64,000 nucleotides of DNA from DASQZT01 sp963728965 (lineage in GTDB: Bacteria > Acidobacteriota > Terriglobia > Bryobacterales > Bryobacteraceae). The notes below the pieces were generated by a model. It ran no database searches. It was not told the DNA's origin and saw only the letters and a list, made by a program, of their open reading frames with translations. The stretch lies in the NCBI GenBank assembly GCA_963728965.1, contig CAVSMH010000013.1, forward strand, positions 1-64,000, given 5' to 3'. Made by a program: the position numbers and the translations under genes. Below, piece after piece: positions 17,270 to 26,239 of this stretch (its first letter is position 1; each line of letters starts with the position of its first letter).

Positions 17270-19198
17270 ATGTCTGCCATCCTCGATTCCGGCGATACCG
17301 CCCTTTACGACCTCCGCTCGAAAGCTCCCGGCCCGCACGGTACGCTCCCGGTCACTCCGGAGATGCTGCTGCACAAACCTTCGGGAGAGCTGTTCGGCTG
17401 GAGCCAGAATGCCGGGATGGGGTGGGATCCGTCGGCACTGGGCGGGAAGGAGTTCCTGATCCTCAGCACGCACGGCGGGATTCGCGCGGCCGACGGCACG
17501 CCCATCGCCCTGGGCTACCACACCGGCCATTGGGAGGTGGGGCTGCTGATGGAGGCGGCGGCCCGGCAGCTGAAGGCGCTCGGGGCCATTCCGTTCGCGG
17601 GCTACTGCACCGACCCGTGCGATGGCCGCACCCAGGGCACCACGGGTATGTTCGATTCGCTCGCCTACCGCAACGATGCCGCCTCCGTGTTCGGGCGGCT
17701 GATCCGTTCCCTGCCCACGCGCAGCGGCGTGATCGGCGTGGCCACCTGCGACAAGGGGGTCCCGGCGATGATGATGGCGCTGGCGGGTTCGCGCACGCTG
17801 CCGGGAGTGCTGGTGCCCGGCGGGGTCGCGTTGCTGGCCGAGGAAGGGGAGGATGCCGGCAAAGTGCAATCCTCCGGAGCGCGCTACGCGCATGGCGACC
17901 TGAGCCTGGAGGCGGCCCAGTTGGGACTGTGCCGGGCCTGTGCCTCGCCGGGCGGCGGCTGCCAGTTCCTGGGGACCGCGGCGACTTCGCAGGTGGTGGG
18001 CGAGGCATTGGGAATGGCGCTGCCGCACGCGGCCCTGGCGCCCTCCGGCCACCCGATCTGGCTCGACATGGCGCGCCGGTCGGCTCGCGCGGTCATGGCG
18101 CTCGAGGAGCGCGGGCTCGCCATGTCCAGCATTCTCACCGCGGCTTCGGTGCGCAACGCGCTGGTGCTGCATGCGGCCTTCGGCGGGTCCACCAACCTGG
18201 TCCTGCACCTGCCGGCCATTGCCCACGCCGCCGGACTCGCGCGCCCCACGGTGGAGGATTGGAAGCACACCAACCGGCAGATTCCGCGGCTCGTGGACGC
18301 GCTGCCCAACGGTCCCCGCATGCATCCCACGGTGCAGGTGTTTCTGGCCGGAGGGGTGCCCGAAGTCATGCTGCACCTGCGCAGGGCGGGGCTGCTCGAA
18401 ACCGGCGTGCTGACGGTGAGCGGGGAGACGCTGGGCGCGGTGCTCGACTGGTGGGAGCAATCGGAGCGGCGGTCGATTCTGCGAAACCTGTTGCGCGAAC
18501 GCGACGGCGTGGATCCCGAGGATGTCATTATGGACCCGGATGGCGCGCGGCGGCGCGGCCTCACTTCGACGGTCACGTTTCCTTCCGGCAATCTCGCCCC
18601 GGGAGGCTCGATCATCAAAAGCACGGCGATCGATCCCAGCGTGGTGGACGAGTCCGGCATCTATCGGATCACCGGTCCGGCGCGCGTGTTCCTCACCGAG
18701 AAAGCCGCCATCGAGGCCGTGAAGGACGGCACGCTCGGCCCGGGGGACGTGCTGGTGCTGATGTGCCGGGGGCCGATGGGCTCGGGCATGGAAGAGATCT
18801 TTGAAATCACCTGCGCGCTGCGGTATCTCGAATTCGGCAAGCATGTGGCGGTGGTCACGGATGCGCGCTTCAGCGGGGTTTCCACCGGCGCGTGCATCGG
18901 ACACGTCACTCCCGAAGCGCTGGCCGGCGGACCCCTCGGCAAGGTCCGCGAGGGGGACATGATCGAAATCGTGATCGACCGCATAAACCTGGAGGGCTCG
19001 CTCAACCTGGTGGTGAACGGAAGCGTCGAGGAAGGCACGCGCGTGCTCGAGGGACGCGAGCCGCGCCCGGACCTGGCTCCGGATCCCGCCCTGCCCGAAC
19101 AAACCCGGCTCTGGGCGGCGTTGCAGCAAGCGAGCGGGGGAACCTGGGGAGGTTGTGTCTTTGATACGGGCGAAATCCTACACAAATTAAGGCATTGA
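17270..19198 (+). CDS. D-xylonate dehydratase (YjhG/YagF family)
   Basis: This 642-residue protein belongs to the IlvD/Edd dehydratase superfamily and matches the YjhG/YagF subgroup closely along its length. Examples are SQNAGMGWDP, HGGIRAADGTPIALGYHTGHWE, ATCDKGVPA, CRACASPGGGCQFLGTA and RFSGVSTGACIGH. These enzymes dehydrate D-xylonate to 2-dehydro-3-deoxy-D-xylonate in non-phosphorylating pentose catabolism. The conserved cysteines in CTDPCDGR, ATCDKG and CRACASP would bind the iron-sulfur cluster. No xylose dehydrogenase or aldolase gene is adjacent. The assignment to family is secure; substrate is inferred. Confidence 0.92.
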   Translation: MSAILDSGDTALYDLRSKAPGPHGTLPVTPEMLLHKPSGELFGWSQNAGMGWDPSALGGKEFLILSTHGGIRAADGTPIALGYHTGHWEVGLLMEAAARQLKALGAIPFAGYCTDPCDGRTQGTTGMFDSLAYRNDAASVFGRLIRSLPTRSGVIGVATCDKGVPAMMMALAGSRTLPGVLVPGGVALLAEEGEDAGKVQSSGARYAHGDLSLEAAQLGLCRACASPGGGCQFLGTAATSQVVGEALGMALPHAALAPSGHPIWLDMARRSARAVMALEERGLAMSSILTAASVRNALVLHAAFGGSTNLVLHLPAIAHAAGLARPTVEDWKHTNRQIPRLVDALPNGPRMHPTVQVFLAGGVPEVMLHLRRAGLLETGVLTVSGETLGAVLDWWEQSERRSILRNLLRERDGVDPEDVIMDPDGARRRGLTSTVTFPSGNLAPGGSIIKSTAIDPSVVDESGIYRITGPARVFLTEKAAIEAVKDGTLGPGDVLVLMCRGPMGSGMEEIFEITCALRYLEFGKHVAVVTDARFSGVSTGACIGHVTPEALAGGPLGKVREGDMIEIVIDRINLEGSLNLVVNGSVEEGTRVLEGREPRPDLAPDPALPEQTRLWAALQQASGGTWGGCVFDTGEILHKLRH

Positions 19199-19207
19199 GT
19201 TGTAATT

Positions 19208-19213
19208 TATAAT
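19208..19213 (+). promoter_or_regulatory. TATAAT -10 hexamer very close to a start codon
   Basis: A consensus TATAAT lies inside the AT-rich imperfect palindrome TTGTAATTTATAATACAA. It sits only 11 bp before the ATG at 19225, and no ribosome-binding site is visible. If it is the -10 element, the transcript would be nearly leaderless. The -35 region is weak. Confidence 0.4.
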
Positions 19214-19224
19214 ACAATTCCGAT

Positions 19225-19623
19225 ATGCGTGTGGTCCAAGCGCTGCTCCTCTGCGTTCTCTGCGGTTCCGCCACCAACTCGCTCGAAACCCGTCTCGACC
19301 GCCAGTTGCGATCCTGGCAGAAGCGGCTGGGAATGGAGGACTGGAACCTCCGGGTAAAAGTCGTGAGGCAGTCGGAGATTGACCGCAACTCCTGGGGCGC
19401 GGCCGAGTGGGACAGCAACAGCCGCAACGGCGAGATCAAAGTGCTGGACCCGCGCGACTACAATCTGCGCGGCGGCGAACTGCGCGTGGACATGGAATGT
19501 ACCATCGTGCACGAACTGGTGCACATCCAGGTTTCCCCTCTCAGCACGGGCGACGAGATGGTGCGCGAGGAAGTAGTCAACCGCATTATGGCGGCCCTGA
19601 TGAAGCGCCCCTGTCCGAACTGA
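19225..19623 (+). CDS. Small secreted protein with an HExxH motif
   Basis: This 132-residue protein has a short signal peptide (MRVVQALLLCVLCGSA). A CTIVHELVHIQ segment carries the HExxH zinc-protease signature, and EEVVNRIMAAL lies downstream. The size and layout resemble small putative metallopeptidases of phage or acidobacterial origin, but no named family is recognised. Other structure includes a conserved-looking WNLRVKVV strand and RNGEIKVLDPRDYN. It lies between the xylonate dehydratase and the M14 peptidase, with a possible own promoter. Catalytic activity is inferred only from the motif. Confidence 0.7.
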   Translation: MRVVQALLLCVLCGSATNSLETRLDRQLRSWQKRLGMEDWNLRVKVVRQSEIDRNSWGAAEWDSNSRNGEIKVLDPRDYNLRGGELRVDMECTIVHELVHIQVSPLSTGDEMVREEVVNRIMAALMKRPCPN

Positions 19624-19743
19624 GTCTCCATCCCACATCACTACGCTAGAATCTGTAGAGCCCCTCGTGCGGTTCTGTGGGGCAATAGAACCGCCATGGT
19701 GAGGGAGCACAGTCAGGACAAGAGCCTCTGGAGGCGGGATCGG

Positions 19744-22500
19744 ATGAAACGTTGGGTGGCGGGGTTGTTGCTTGGGGCGTGTCTGTTATCGGCGGCGGTC
19801 GAGTCGCCCGAACAGTATTTCGGGTTCCGCATCGGCGCGGACAGAAAGCTGGCGCGGTGGGACAAAATCGTCGATTACCTGCACAAGGTGGCCAACGAAA
19901 CCGACCGGGTGAAGTTTCATGACCTGGGACCGACGACCGGGGGAAATCCGTTCCTCCTGCTCGAGATCAGCTCGGCCGAGAACCTGAAACACCTGGACCG
20001 CTACAAGCAGCTCGAGCGCAAACTCTACTTCCAGGGCGGGGCGCCTACGCCCGTTGAGAAGGACGAGATTTTCCGTTCGGGAAAGGCGGTCGTGCTGATT
20101 ACCAACAACATCCATTCGACGGAGATCGGCGCTTCGCAAATGGTGTTGGAGCTGGTGCACCGGATGGCCACCGAAGACTCGCCGTACATGCGGAAAATCC
20201 TCGACAACGTGATCTTTCTGCTGGTGCCTTCGCTCAATCCCGATGGCCAGATCATGGTGACCGACTGGTACAACAAAGTGGTCGGGACGCCCTACGAGGC
20301 GAGCCCGCTGCCGTGGCTGTATCAAAGCTACACGGGGCATGACAACAACCGCGACATGTACCTGTTCTCGCAGAAGGAGAGCCGGCTGACCGCGCAGGTT
20401 CTGTGGCACGACTGGTTTCCGTCGATCTGGCTGGACGAACACCAGCAGGGGACGTCGGGACCGCGCATCTTCACGATGCCGGCCACGGACCCGATCAACC
20501 CCAATGTGGACCCGCTGATCTACCGGTTGAACGGCGTTTACGGGCAGTCGCAGGCGGCGGCGCTGGAGGCCGAGGGCAAGACCGGCATCATCTTCAACGC
20601 CACCTACACCAACTTCTGGCAGGGAGCGATGGCGTGGGCAGGGTGGTGGCACAACCAGGTGGGGCTTCTGACCGAGGTGGCCAGCGTGCGGATCGCGACG
20701 CCGACCGTGCAGCTCAAGGCGGATCCGTCGCGGCCGGGGTCCGCGGCGCCGGCGGGCGGGGGGCGCGGCGCGGCGACCGGCTCGCGAGGGGCCTCCGAAT
20801 TCGAAAGCGAACGAACCCGGCTGTTCGAGCATCCCGACGATCCGCTGCCCGCGCCGCGCGACATCACGCCGCGCACCGAGTACCCGCGGCCCTGGCTGGG
20901 CGGCAAATGGACCCTGCGGGACATCGTGGATTACGAAATGACGGCGACTTTCGCGTTGTTGGACGCGGCGGCGGACCGGCGCGAGACGCTCCTGCGCCAG
21001 ATCTACGACATCAACCGCGCCACCATCGAGGCGGGCAAGCGTGGCGAAATCGGACAGGACCGCGAGAAGACCTTCGCCATCCTGATTCCGTGCAAGGACG
21101 GGACCAGCGCCGTGGTACCGACGATGAATCAGCACGATCCGAATGAAGCCCTCGAACTGGTGGACAAGCTGCTGATCGCGGGCGTGGAGGTGTACCGCTC
21201 GGAACACGATTTCGAGCAGGATGGCAAGGTCTACGGCGCGGGCACGTTTGTGATTCCGTTCAGCCAGGTGTTCGCGCGCTACGCCAAAGACCTGTTGGAG
21301 CGCCAGACCTATCCCGAGGTGCGGCGTTCGCCCGGCGCCCCGGCCGAAGCGCCGTACGATGTGTCGGCGTGGTCGCTGGGGCTTCAGTTCGGCGTGCGGG
21401 CGGATTTTGCCAGGACGGCGCTGCCGCGCGACCTCCCGCTGGACAAGGTTGCGGCCACCCCCAAATTCGTTCTGCCCGCCGTGAACAGCGGAGGGCTCTG
21501 GCACTTCCCGTACAACGGAGCGCTTTCGGCGCGCATCGTGAACCGGCTCCTGAAGGGCGGCGCGGTCGTGACGCTGACCAAACCGGATGCCGCCGGGACC
21601 GCGTTCGCCATCACTTCGGCGAAAGGGGACGTCTGGAACCGGGCGGTCGAGGGTTTTGACGTGCGGCCGCTGGTGCGGACTCCGACGGCGCCGCTGGCCA
21701 TGACGTTGCGCGAGCCGCGCGTGGGCATCTACCAGTCCTACGATCCGACAATGGACGAAGGCTGGACGCGATTCGTGCTGGACCAGTACGGGTTTGAATA
21801 TACCCGGCTGCACAACCAGGATCTTCGGGCGGGCGGTCTGCGCAAGAAACTGGACGCCATCATTCTGCCGGACCAGCGCACCAAGGCCATGCTGAACGGG
21901 CTCGATTACAAGAGCATTCTCCCGGAGTACCGCGGCGGCATGGGCGAGGCCGGTTGGGACGCGCTGCGGCAATTCGTGGCGGAGGGCGGCACGCTGATCG
22001 CGCTCGGTGAAGCATCGAACCTGCTGCTGGACAAACTGCCGCTGGGGGTGAGGGACTTGAAGCGCGCCACCACCCGCGACCAGCATTTCGCGCCGGGGAC
22101 GATCGTGAACCTGCAAGTGGATACGTCGCACCCGATCGGTTGGGGCATGGCGCCGGAGACGTACGGGTTCTACATCAACTCGCCGTTTTTTCAGCTCGTG
22201 GAAGGGTTCTCGTCGCAGAAAGTGAGCGTGGTGGCGCGGTATCCGAATACCGAGGTGCGCGCCTCGGGATGGCTGCGCGGAGAAGAGCTGATGTATGGCC
22301 GGGCGGCGGTGGTGGCGGTGGAGACGAATCCGGGCAAAGTGGTGCTGTTCGGCATTCGCCCGCAGCACCGGGCGCAGACCCACGCCACGCTGCCCATGCT
22401 GTTCAACGCACTCTACTGGTCGGCCGAAGGCGACCTGGTGAATCCGGCGAGCTCTTCGCGCCGCGCCGCACAACGGAGACAGCGGAAAAAGACTCAGTAG
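19744..22500 (+). CDS. M14 family zinc carboxypeptidase, secreted
   Basis: The ATG at 19744 gives a signal peptide (MKRWVAGLLLGACLLSAA) and a 918-residue protein. The N-terminal half is an M14 metallocarboxypeptidase domain: zinc ligands H124 and E127 in NNIHSTEIGA and probably H233 in LDEHQQG, with NPDGQ and HDNNRD motifs and a likely catalytic Glu in LLTEVAS. A Gly/Ala/Arg-rich low-complexity linker follows at about residues 330-360. The C-terminal part includes a region resembling glutamine-amidotransferase-like folds (GIYQSYDPTMDEGWTRFVLD). It probably trims peptides in the periplasm or outside the cell. Confidence 0.9.
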   Translation: MKRWVAGLLLGACLLSAAVESPEQYFGFRIGADRKLARWDKIVDYLHKVANETDRVKFHDLGPTTGGNPFLLLEISSAENLKHLDRYKQLERKLYFQGGAPTPVEKDEIFRSGKAVVLITNNIHSTEIGASQMVLELVHRMATEDSPYMRKILDNVIFLLVPSLNPDGQIMVTDWYNKVVGTPYEASPLPWLYQSYTGHDNNRDMYLFSQKESRLTAQVLWHDWFPSIWLDEHQQGTSGPRIFTMPATDPINPNVDPLIYRLNGVYGQSQAAALEAEGKTGIIFNATYTNFWQGAMAWAGWWHNQVGLLTEVASVRIATPTVQLKADPSRPGSAAPAGGGRGAATGSRGASEFESERTRLFEHPDDPLPAPRDITPRTEYPRPWLGGKWTLRDIVDYEMTATFALLDAAADRRETLLRQIYDINRATIEAGKRGEIGQDREKTFAILIPCKDGTSAVVPTMNQHDPNEALELVDKLLIAGVEVYRSEHDFEQDGKVYGAGTFVIPFSQVFARYAKDLLERQTYPEVRRSPGAPAEAPYDVSAWSLGLQFGVRADFARTALPRDLPLDKVAATPKFVLPAVNSGGLWHFPYNGALSARIVNRLLKGGAVVTLTKPDAAGTAFAITSAKGDVWNRAVEGFDVRPLVRTPTAPLAMTLREPRVGIYQSYDPTMDEGWTRFVLDQYGFEYTRLHNQDLRAGGLRKKLDAIILPDQRTKAMLNGLDYKSILPEYRGGMGEAGWDALRQFVAEGGTLIALGEASNLLLDKLPLGVRDLKRATTRDQHFAPGTIVNLQVDTSHPIGWGMAPETYGFYINSPFFQLVEGFSSQKVSVVARYPNTEVRASGWLRGEELMYGRAAVVAVETNPGKVVLFGIRPQHRAQTHATLPMLFNALYWSAEGDLVNPASSSRRAAQRRQRKKTQ

Positions 22501-22658
22501 ATCCGCCGCCAGGAACAGGCGCGGCGGGCGGTTCGCGTCAATCCCATGGCGGTATTGCGCCGGGAGCAGGGCGGCTCCGTGCTTCTATTCGGAAATACGG
22601 TGACGCGTTTCTGGGCCGATTCGCTGAGGTAATCTGTTACGCTGGCAGCGGAGGGTAC

Positions 22659-25511
22659 TTGTCCTCTAATGCCGAGAAAGAGCCTCCGCCGCTCGATCTA
22701 GCGCCCCCAAAAGCCTGGCGTCGCTTTGTTCCCGCATGGCTCCGCGGGCTGATCTGGCTTGATTCCTCTCGCGGGTACGACGCCTTTCTTTCGTACAGTT
22801 GGAAATCCGATAGCCAGGTTGCCCCGGTCATCCAATCCGTCATTCACAAATTCCTATGCCCGTGGTACCAGCAACGAGCCAAAACGATTTTTCGGGATCT
22901 GTCGTGCCTCCCGGCAGGTTCCAGTCTCAAGACTGAACTGTTCGACCGGCTCGATCGTTCCACCCATCTGCTCGTCCTCGCATCTCCTCAGGCTGCACAA
23001 AGCGGCGGTATGGAGATGGAGGCCAGTTATTGGTTCAGCCGGCCTCGGGATGGACACGTTCTCATTATTGTTACTGCGGGAGAGTGCCGAACGTGGGAGG
23101 AGATTCGCGAGCAGCTACTCCCACCATCCATACGAATCAACCTGACAAGTGAGCCAATATTCGTGACGCTGCAACATCGCCGTGCGCGGATTCTGGACGG
23201 AAGGAGCCGGGGTCAGCTTCAAGATGAACTGGTGGAAGACCTCCACAAGGTCCTTCTCAGGTTTTATCCGGAAAACGACTGGTTGCAATTACGCGGGAAA
23301 GAGCGATCGCAACGGCGCCGCGTTGTTTTCCTTCTCTCGAGTGTTGCGTTGCTCTTTCTAGTGCTGGCCGTAACGGCCGTGGAGTTCGCGCTAAACGCCG
23401 AATCCCGCGCCCTGGCGGCTCAGGCTGAGCTGATGATCGGCCGAGATCAGCCCGCTGCCTTGGATTTGGCCATACGTAGCTGGCACAAATCACAGACCGA
23501 GGAGGCCAGACTTGCCGTAGCGCACGCCTTCCCCCAACCGCTGGTCAAGCTCGTAGACGCCGGCAGGGTGGAGCAGGCGGCATTCTCGCCCGACGGCCGG
23601 CGTATCGTCACCGCCAGCGACGACCGCACGGTGCGGGTCTGGAATGCTGCCAACGGACAACCGCTGGCTGAACTCAAAGGCTCTGAGGGTATGGAGGAAG
23701 CGGTGTTCTCGCCCGACGGACAGCGCATCGTCACGGCTCGCGACGGCCATACGGCGCGGGTGTGGAATGCGACCAACGGCGACCTGCTGGTCGAGCTCAA
23801 GGGTCACGCGGACGACGTCTCTCACGCGGAGTTCTCGCCTGACGGCCAGCGCATCGTCACCGCGAGTTGGGACCATACGGCGCAGGTGTGGAATGCGACC
23901 ACCGGCGACCTGTTATTCAGGCTCGAAGGCCACGCGGAGGAGGTCGAGGATGCGGCGTACTCGCTCGATGGCCAGCGCATCGTCACCGCCAGCGATGACC
24001 ATACGGCGCGGGTGTGGGATGCGACCAACGGACACCTGCTGTTCAGGCTCGAAGGCCACGCGGACAACGTCTATCACGCGGCGTTCTCGCCTGACGGCCG
24101 GCGCATCGTCACCGCCAGCAAGGACCATACGGCACTGGTGTGGAATGCAGCCAATGGGCACCTGCTGGCCAGGCTCGAAGGACGCACCAAGGATGTTGTG
24201 GGCGCGCGGTTCGGGCCCGAGGGTGTTGTGCGCGCGCGGTTCTCGCCGAACGGCCAGCGCATTGTTACCGCCAGTGACGACCGCACGGTGCGGGTCTGGA
24301 ACGCGGCCAATGGACAACTGCTCGCTGAACTCAACGGCCACTCTGAGGGTATGGCGGATGCGGAGTTCTCGCCTGACGGCGAGCGCATCGTCACCGCGAG
24401 TTGGGACCATACGGCGCGGGTGTGGGATGCGACCAGCGGACACCTGCTAGTCAAGCTCGAAGGACACGCGAATGGTGTTGTGGGCGCGCAGTTCTCGCCC
24501 GACGGCCAGCGGATCGTCACTGCGAGTCGGGACCAGACAGTGCAGGTGTGGGGCCTGGCTAACGGCCGACTGCTGGCCAAGCTCCAAGGGCACGCGGAGG
24601 GTGTAGCGGATGCGGAGTTCTCGCCTGGCGGCCAGCGCATCGTGACCGCCAGCGATGACCATACGGCGCGGGTGTGGAGCGCGGACGGTCGACCGGTGGC
24701 CGAACTCGTGGGCCACACGGACAAGGTCGGACACGCTGAATTCTCGCCTGACGGCAAGCGCATCGTGACGGCGAGTTGGGACCGTACCGCGGGGATCTGG
24801 GACGCGGACAACGGCCGGATGTTGACCAAGCTCAGCCCCACGTCCATCGTCTGTTACGCGGTGTTCTCGCCCGACGGACAGCGCATCGTCACTGCGGGTT
24901 GGGACCGTACGCCGCGGGTGTGGAATGCGACCAGCGGACAACTGCTGGCCGAGTTCAAGGGCCACAAGGACGTCGTCTGTCACGCAGCGTTCTCGCCTGA
25001 CGGCCAGCGCATCGTCACCGCCAGCAGGGACCATACGGCGCGGGTGTGGAACGCGGACGACGGCCACCCGGTAGCCACGCTCCAAGGCACGGACGAGTTC
25101 GTGCAGGCAGCGTTCTTGCCCGACGGCCATCGCATCGTTACCGACAGCAAGAACCATACGGCGCAAGTGTGGAATGCGGCCACCAGCGAATTGCTGGCAA
25201 CAAAGAGTTTTGTCATCCACGACGCGGCGTTCCATCCCGACGGCACGCGCATCGTCATCGCCCCCGTCGTACAGGCTGCATTCTCGCCCGACGGCCATCG
25301 CATCGTGACCGTCAGCGACGACTACAGAGCGCGGTTATGGGACGCAGAGAATGGCCAATTGGTGGCAATGCTCGAAGGGCACACGAATAGCGTGGTGCGC
25401 GCGCAGTTCTCGCCTGACGGCCGGCGCATCGTCACCGCCAGCAAGGATCGGACGGCGCGAGTCTACGGGATCGTCACGTTCGCAGACATCGTCAAAATGC
25501 TTGCAAGATAA
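22659..25511 (+). CDS. TIR domain - transmembrane - WD40 repeat protein
   Basis: The start is uncertain: TTG at 22659 follows GGAGG closely, and no in-frame ATG lies between the previous stop and the TIR domain. From that start the 950-residue protein has a TIR-fold domain at about 39-180 (YDAFLSYSW; DLSCLPAGSSL; SGGMEMEASYWF with the candidate catalytic Glu). One membrane helix spans 221-243 and is followed by a helical segment. About 15 full WD40 repeats plus one truncated unit run from residue 300 to the end. Bacterial TIR domains often cleave NAD+ in antiphage or stress responses. Target and trigger are unknown, and no STAND ATPase lies between the domains. Confidence 0.88.
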   Translation: MSSNAEKEPPPLDLAPPKAWRRFVPAWLRGLIWLDSSRGYDAFLSYSWKSDSQVAPVIQSVIHKFLCPWYQQRAKTIFRDLSCLPAGSSLKTELFDRLDRSTHLLVLASPQAAQSGGMEMEASYWFSRPRDGHVLIIVTAGECRTWEEIREQLLPPSIRINLTSEPIFVTLQHRRARILDGRSRGQLQDELVEDLHKVLLRFYPENDWLQLRGKERSQRRRVVFLLSSVALLFLVLAVTAVEFALNAESRALAAQAELMIGRDQPAALDLAIRSWHKSQTEEARLAVAHAFPQPLVKLVDAGRVEQAAFSPDGRRIVTASDDRTVRVWNAANGQPLAELKGSEGMEEAVFSPDGQRIVTARDGHTARVWNATNGDLLVELKGHADDVSHAEFSPDGQRIVTASWDHTAQVWNATTGDLLFRLEGHAEEVEDAAYSLDGQRIVTASDDHTARVWDATNGHLLFRLEGHADNVYHAAFSPDGRRIVTASKDHTALVWNAANGHLLARLEGRTKDVVGARFGPEGVVRARFSPNGQRIVTASDDRTVRVWNAANGQLLAELNGHSEGMADAEFSPDGERIVTASWDHTARVWDATSGHLLVKLEGHANGVVGAQFSPDGQRIVTASRDQTVQVWGLANGRLLAKLQGHAEGVADAEFSPGGQRIVTASDDHTARVWSADGRPVAELVGHTDKVGHAEFSPDGKRIVTASWDRTAGIWDADNGRMLTKLSPTSIVCYAVFSPDGQRIVTAGWDRTPRVWNATSGQLLAEFKGHKDVVCHAAFSPDGQRIVTASRDHTARVWNADDGHPVATLQGTDEFVQAAFLPDGHRIVTDSKNHTAQVWNAATSELLATKSFVIHDAAFHPDGTRIVIAPVVQAAFSPDGHRIVTVSDDYRARLWDAENGQLVAMLEGHTNSVVRAQFSPDGRRIVTASKDRTARVYGIVTFADIVKMLAR
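23575..25470 (+). repeat. Tandem WD40-coding repeats (about 126 bp each)
   Basis: The coding sequence repeats a unit whose core is FSPDGQRIVTAS-DHTARVWNA-GHLLA-LEGH. I count 15 complete units and one shortened unit near 25210-25265 (AAFHPDGTRIVIAP). A small internal duplication near 24200-24240 gives GARFGPEG followed by RARFSPNG. Neighbouring units are very similar in DNA as well as protein, implying recent amplification or gene conversion. The number would fit two seven-bladed propellers with some surplus. Confidence 0.85.
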
Positions 25512-25538
25512 CGAGGGCAGGGTAGTAGCCGTAGCGGA

Positions 25539-25679
25539 TTGAGAACATAAACGGCCGGTGATCCCCTCGAGGTAGGAGAGCCAGCGGCCTGGCCGGGGCC
25601 GCCCTTCTGGCCAAAATCGCCGCCCAACGGTGGTGTGAGTTGAATCATAAAATGGCCGTTTTGAACCATAATGTGGCCG
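25539..25679. mobile_element. Remnant of an IS21-like element end
   Basis: Three related 19-mers lie at 25539-25557 (TTGAGAACATAAACGGCCG), 25640-25658 (TTGAATCATAAAATGGCCG) and 25661-25679 (TTGAACCATAATGTGGCCG). Repeated AT-rich units ending in GGCC are typical of IS21-type termini. No transposase gene is left, and the rest of 25512-25847 holds no gene. Confidence 0.45.
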
Positions 25680-25847
25680 GCGATTCTGGCACCCCAGCGC
25701 CAAAGGTAAACCGCCCAGAGCTGGATCGGTCTCGCCGGCACGGACTCAGCGTTCACGCTGGCTACGGTCCCGGAGAAGAGCCCGCTCTCGAAGCGGCATC
25801 CGCCACCGGCTCAGTGCGTCACGAAGCCGGCGTTATTGAATGTCCCA

Positions 25848-26000
25848 ATGTTTAACATCATGGTCATAGGCGCCCGCTGCGCCGGCGCTCCCCTGGCGAT
25901 GCTCCGCGCGCGACGGGGATACAGAGTACTGGCGGTGGACAAAGCGCAGTTCCCGAGTGACACCGTCTCGACGCACTTCATCTGGCAGCCGGGCTGGTGC
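25848..26000 (+). pseudogene. FAD-dependent oxidoreductase, N-terminal fragment
   Basis: The frame begins MFNIMVIGARCAGAPLAML and continues through RRGYRVLAVDKAQFPSDTV to HFIWQPG. This is the FAD-binding beta-alpha-beta start of geranylgeranyl-reductase/halogenase-like flavoproteins. Similarity ends near 26000, after about 50 residues, and the frame stops at 26093. Complete relatives are about 350-400 residues, so this is a truncated remnant. The 26000-26239 interval has no recognisable gene. Confidence 0.65.
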
Positions 26001-26239
26001 GCGCAAAACGGTGGGGTTTATTGGAAGGACTCTGCAGGCTGGGACCTGTCGTCCCTTCTCGGGTTGTGGTCGATTCTCAGCGGGTCTCGCTGACTGTGGT
26101 GCAGATTATTGGGTCCAGCCGTTGATACCGCAACGTCACGCGCATGCAGGTCAACGAGCGGGCGTGCCAAGTGCGCAGACGTACTCAAAGAGCCACCGTC
26201 ATCGCAGATCACGGTCATGCCCGTTGCCGCTGGGTGACC

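Noticed and set aside
19786..22473. Minus-strand frame of nearly 900 codons opposite the M14 peptidase
   Set aside because: It is an antisense shadow; the plus strand has catalytic motifs and a signal peptide.
23575..25470. Tandem repeats considered as a CRISPR or satellite array
   Set aside because: The repeats keep one reading frame and encode WD40 units; there are no unique spacers.
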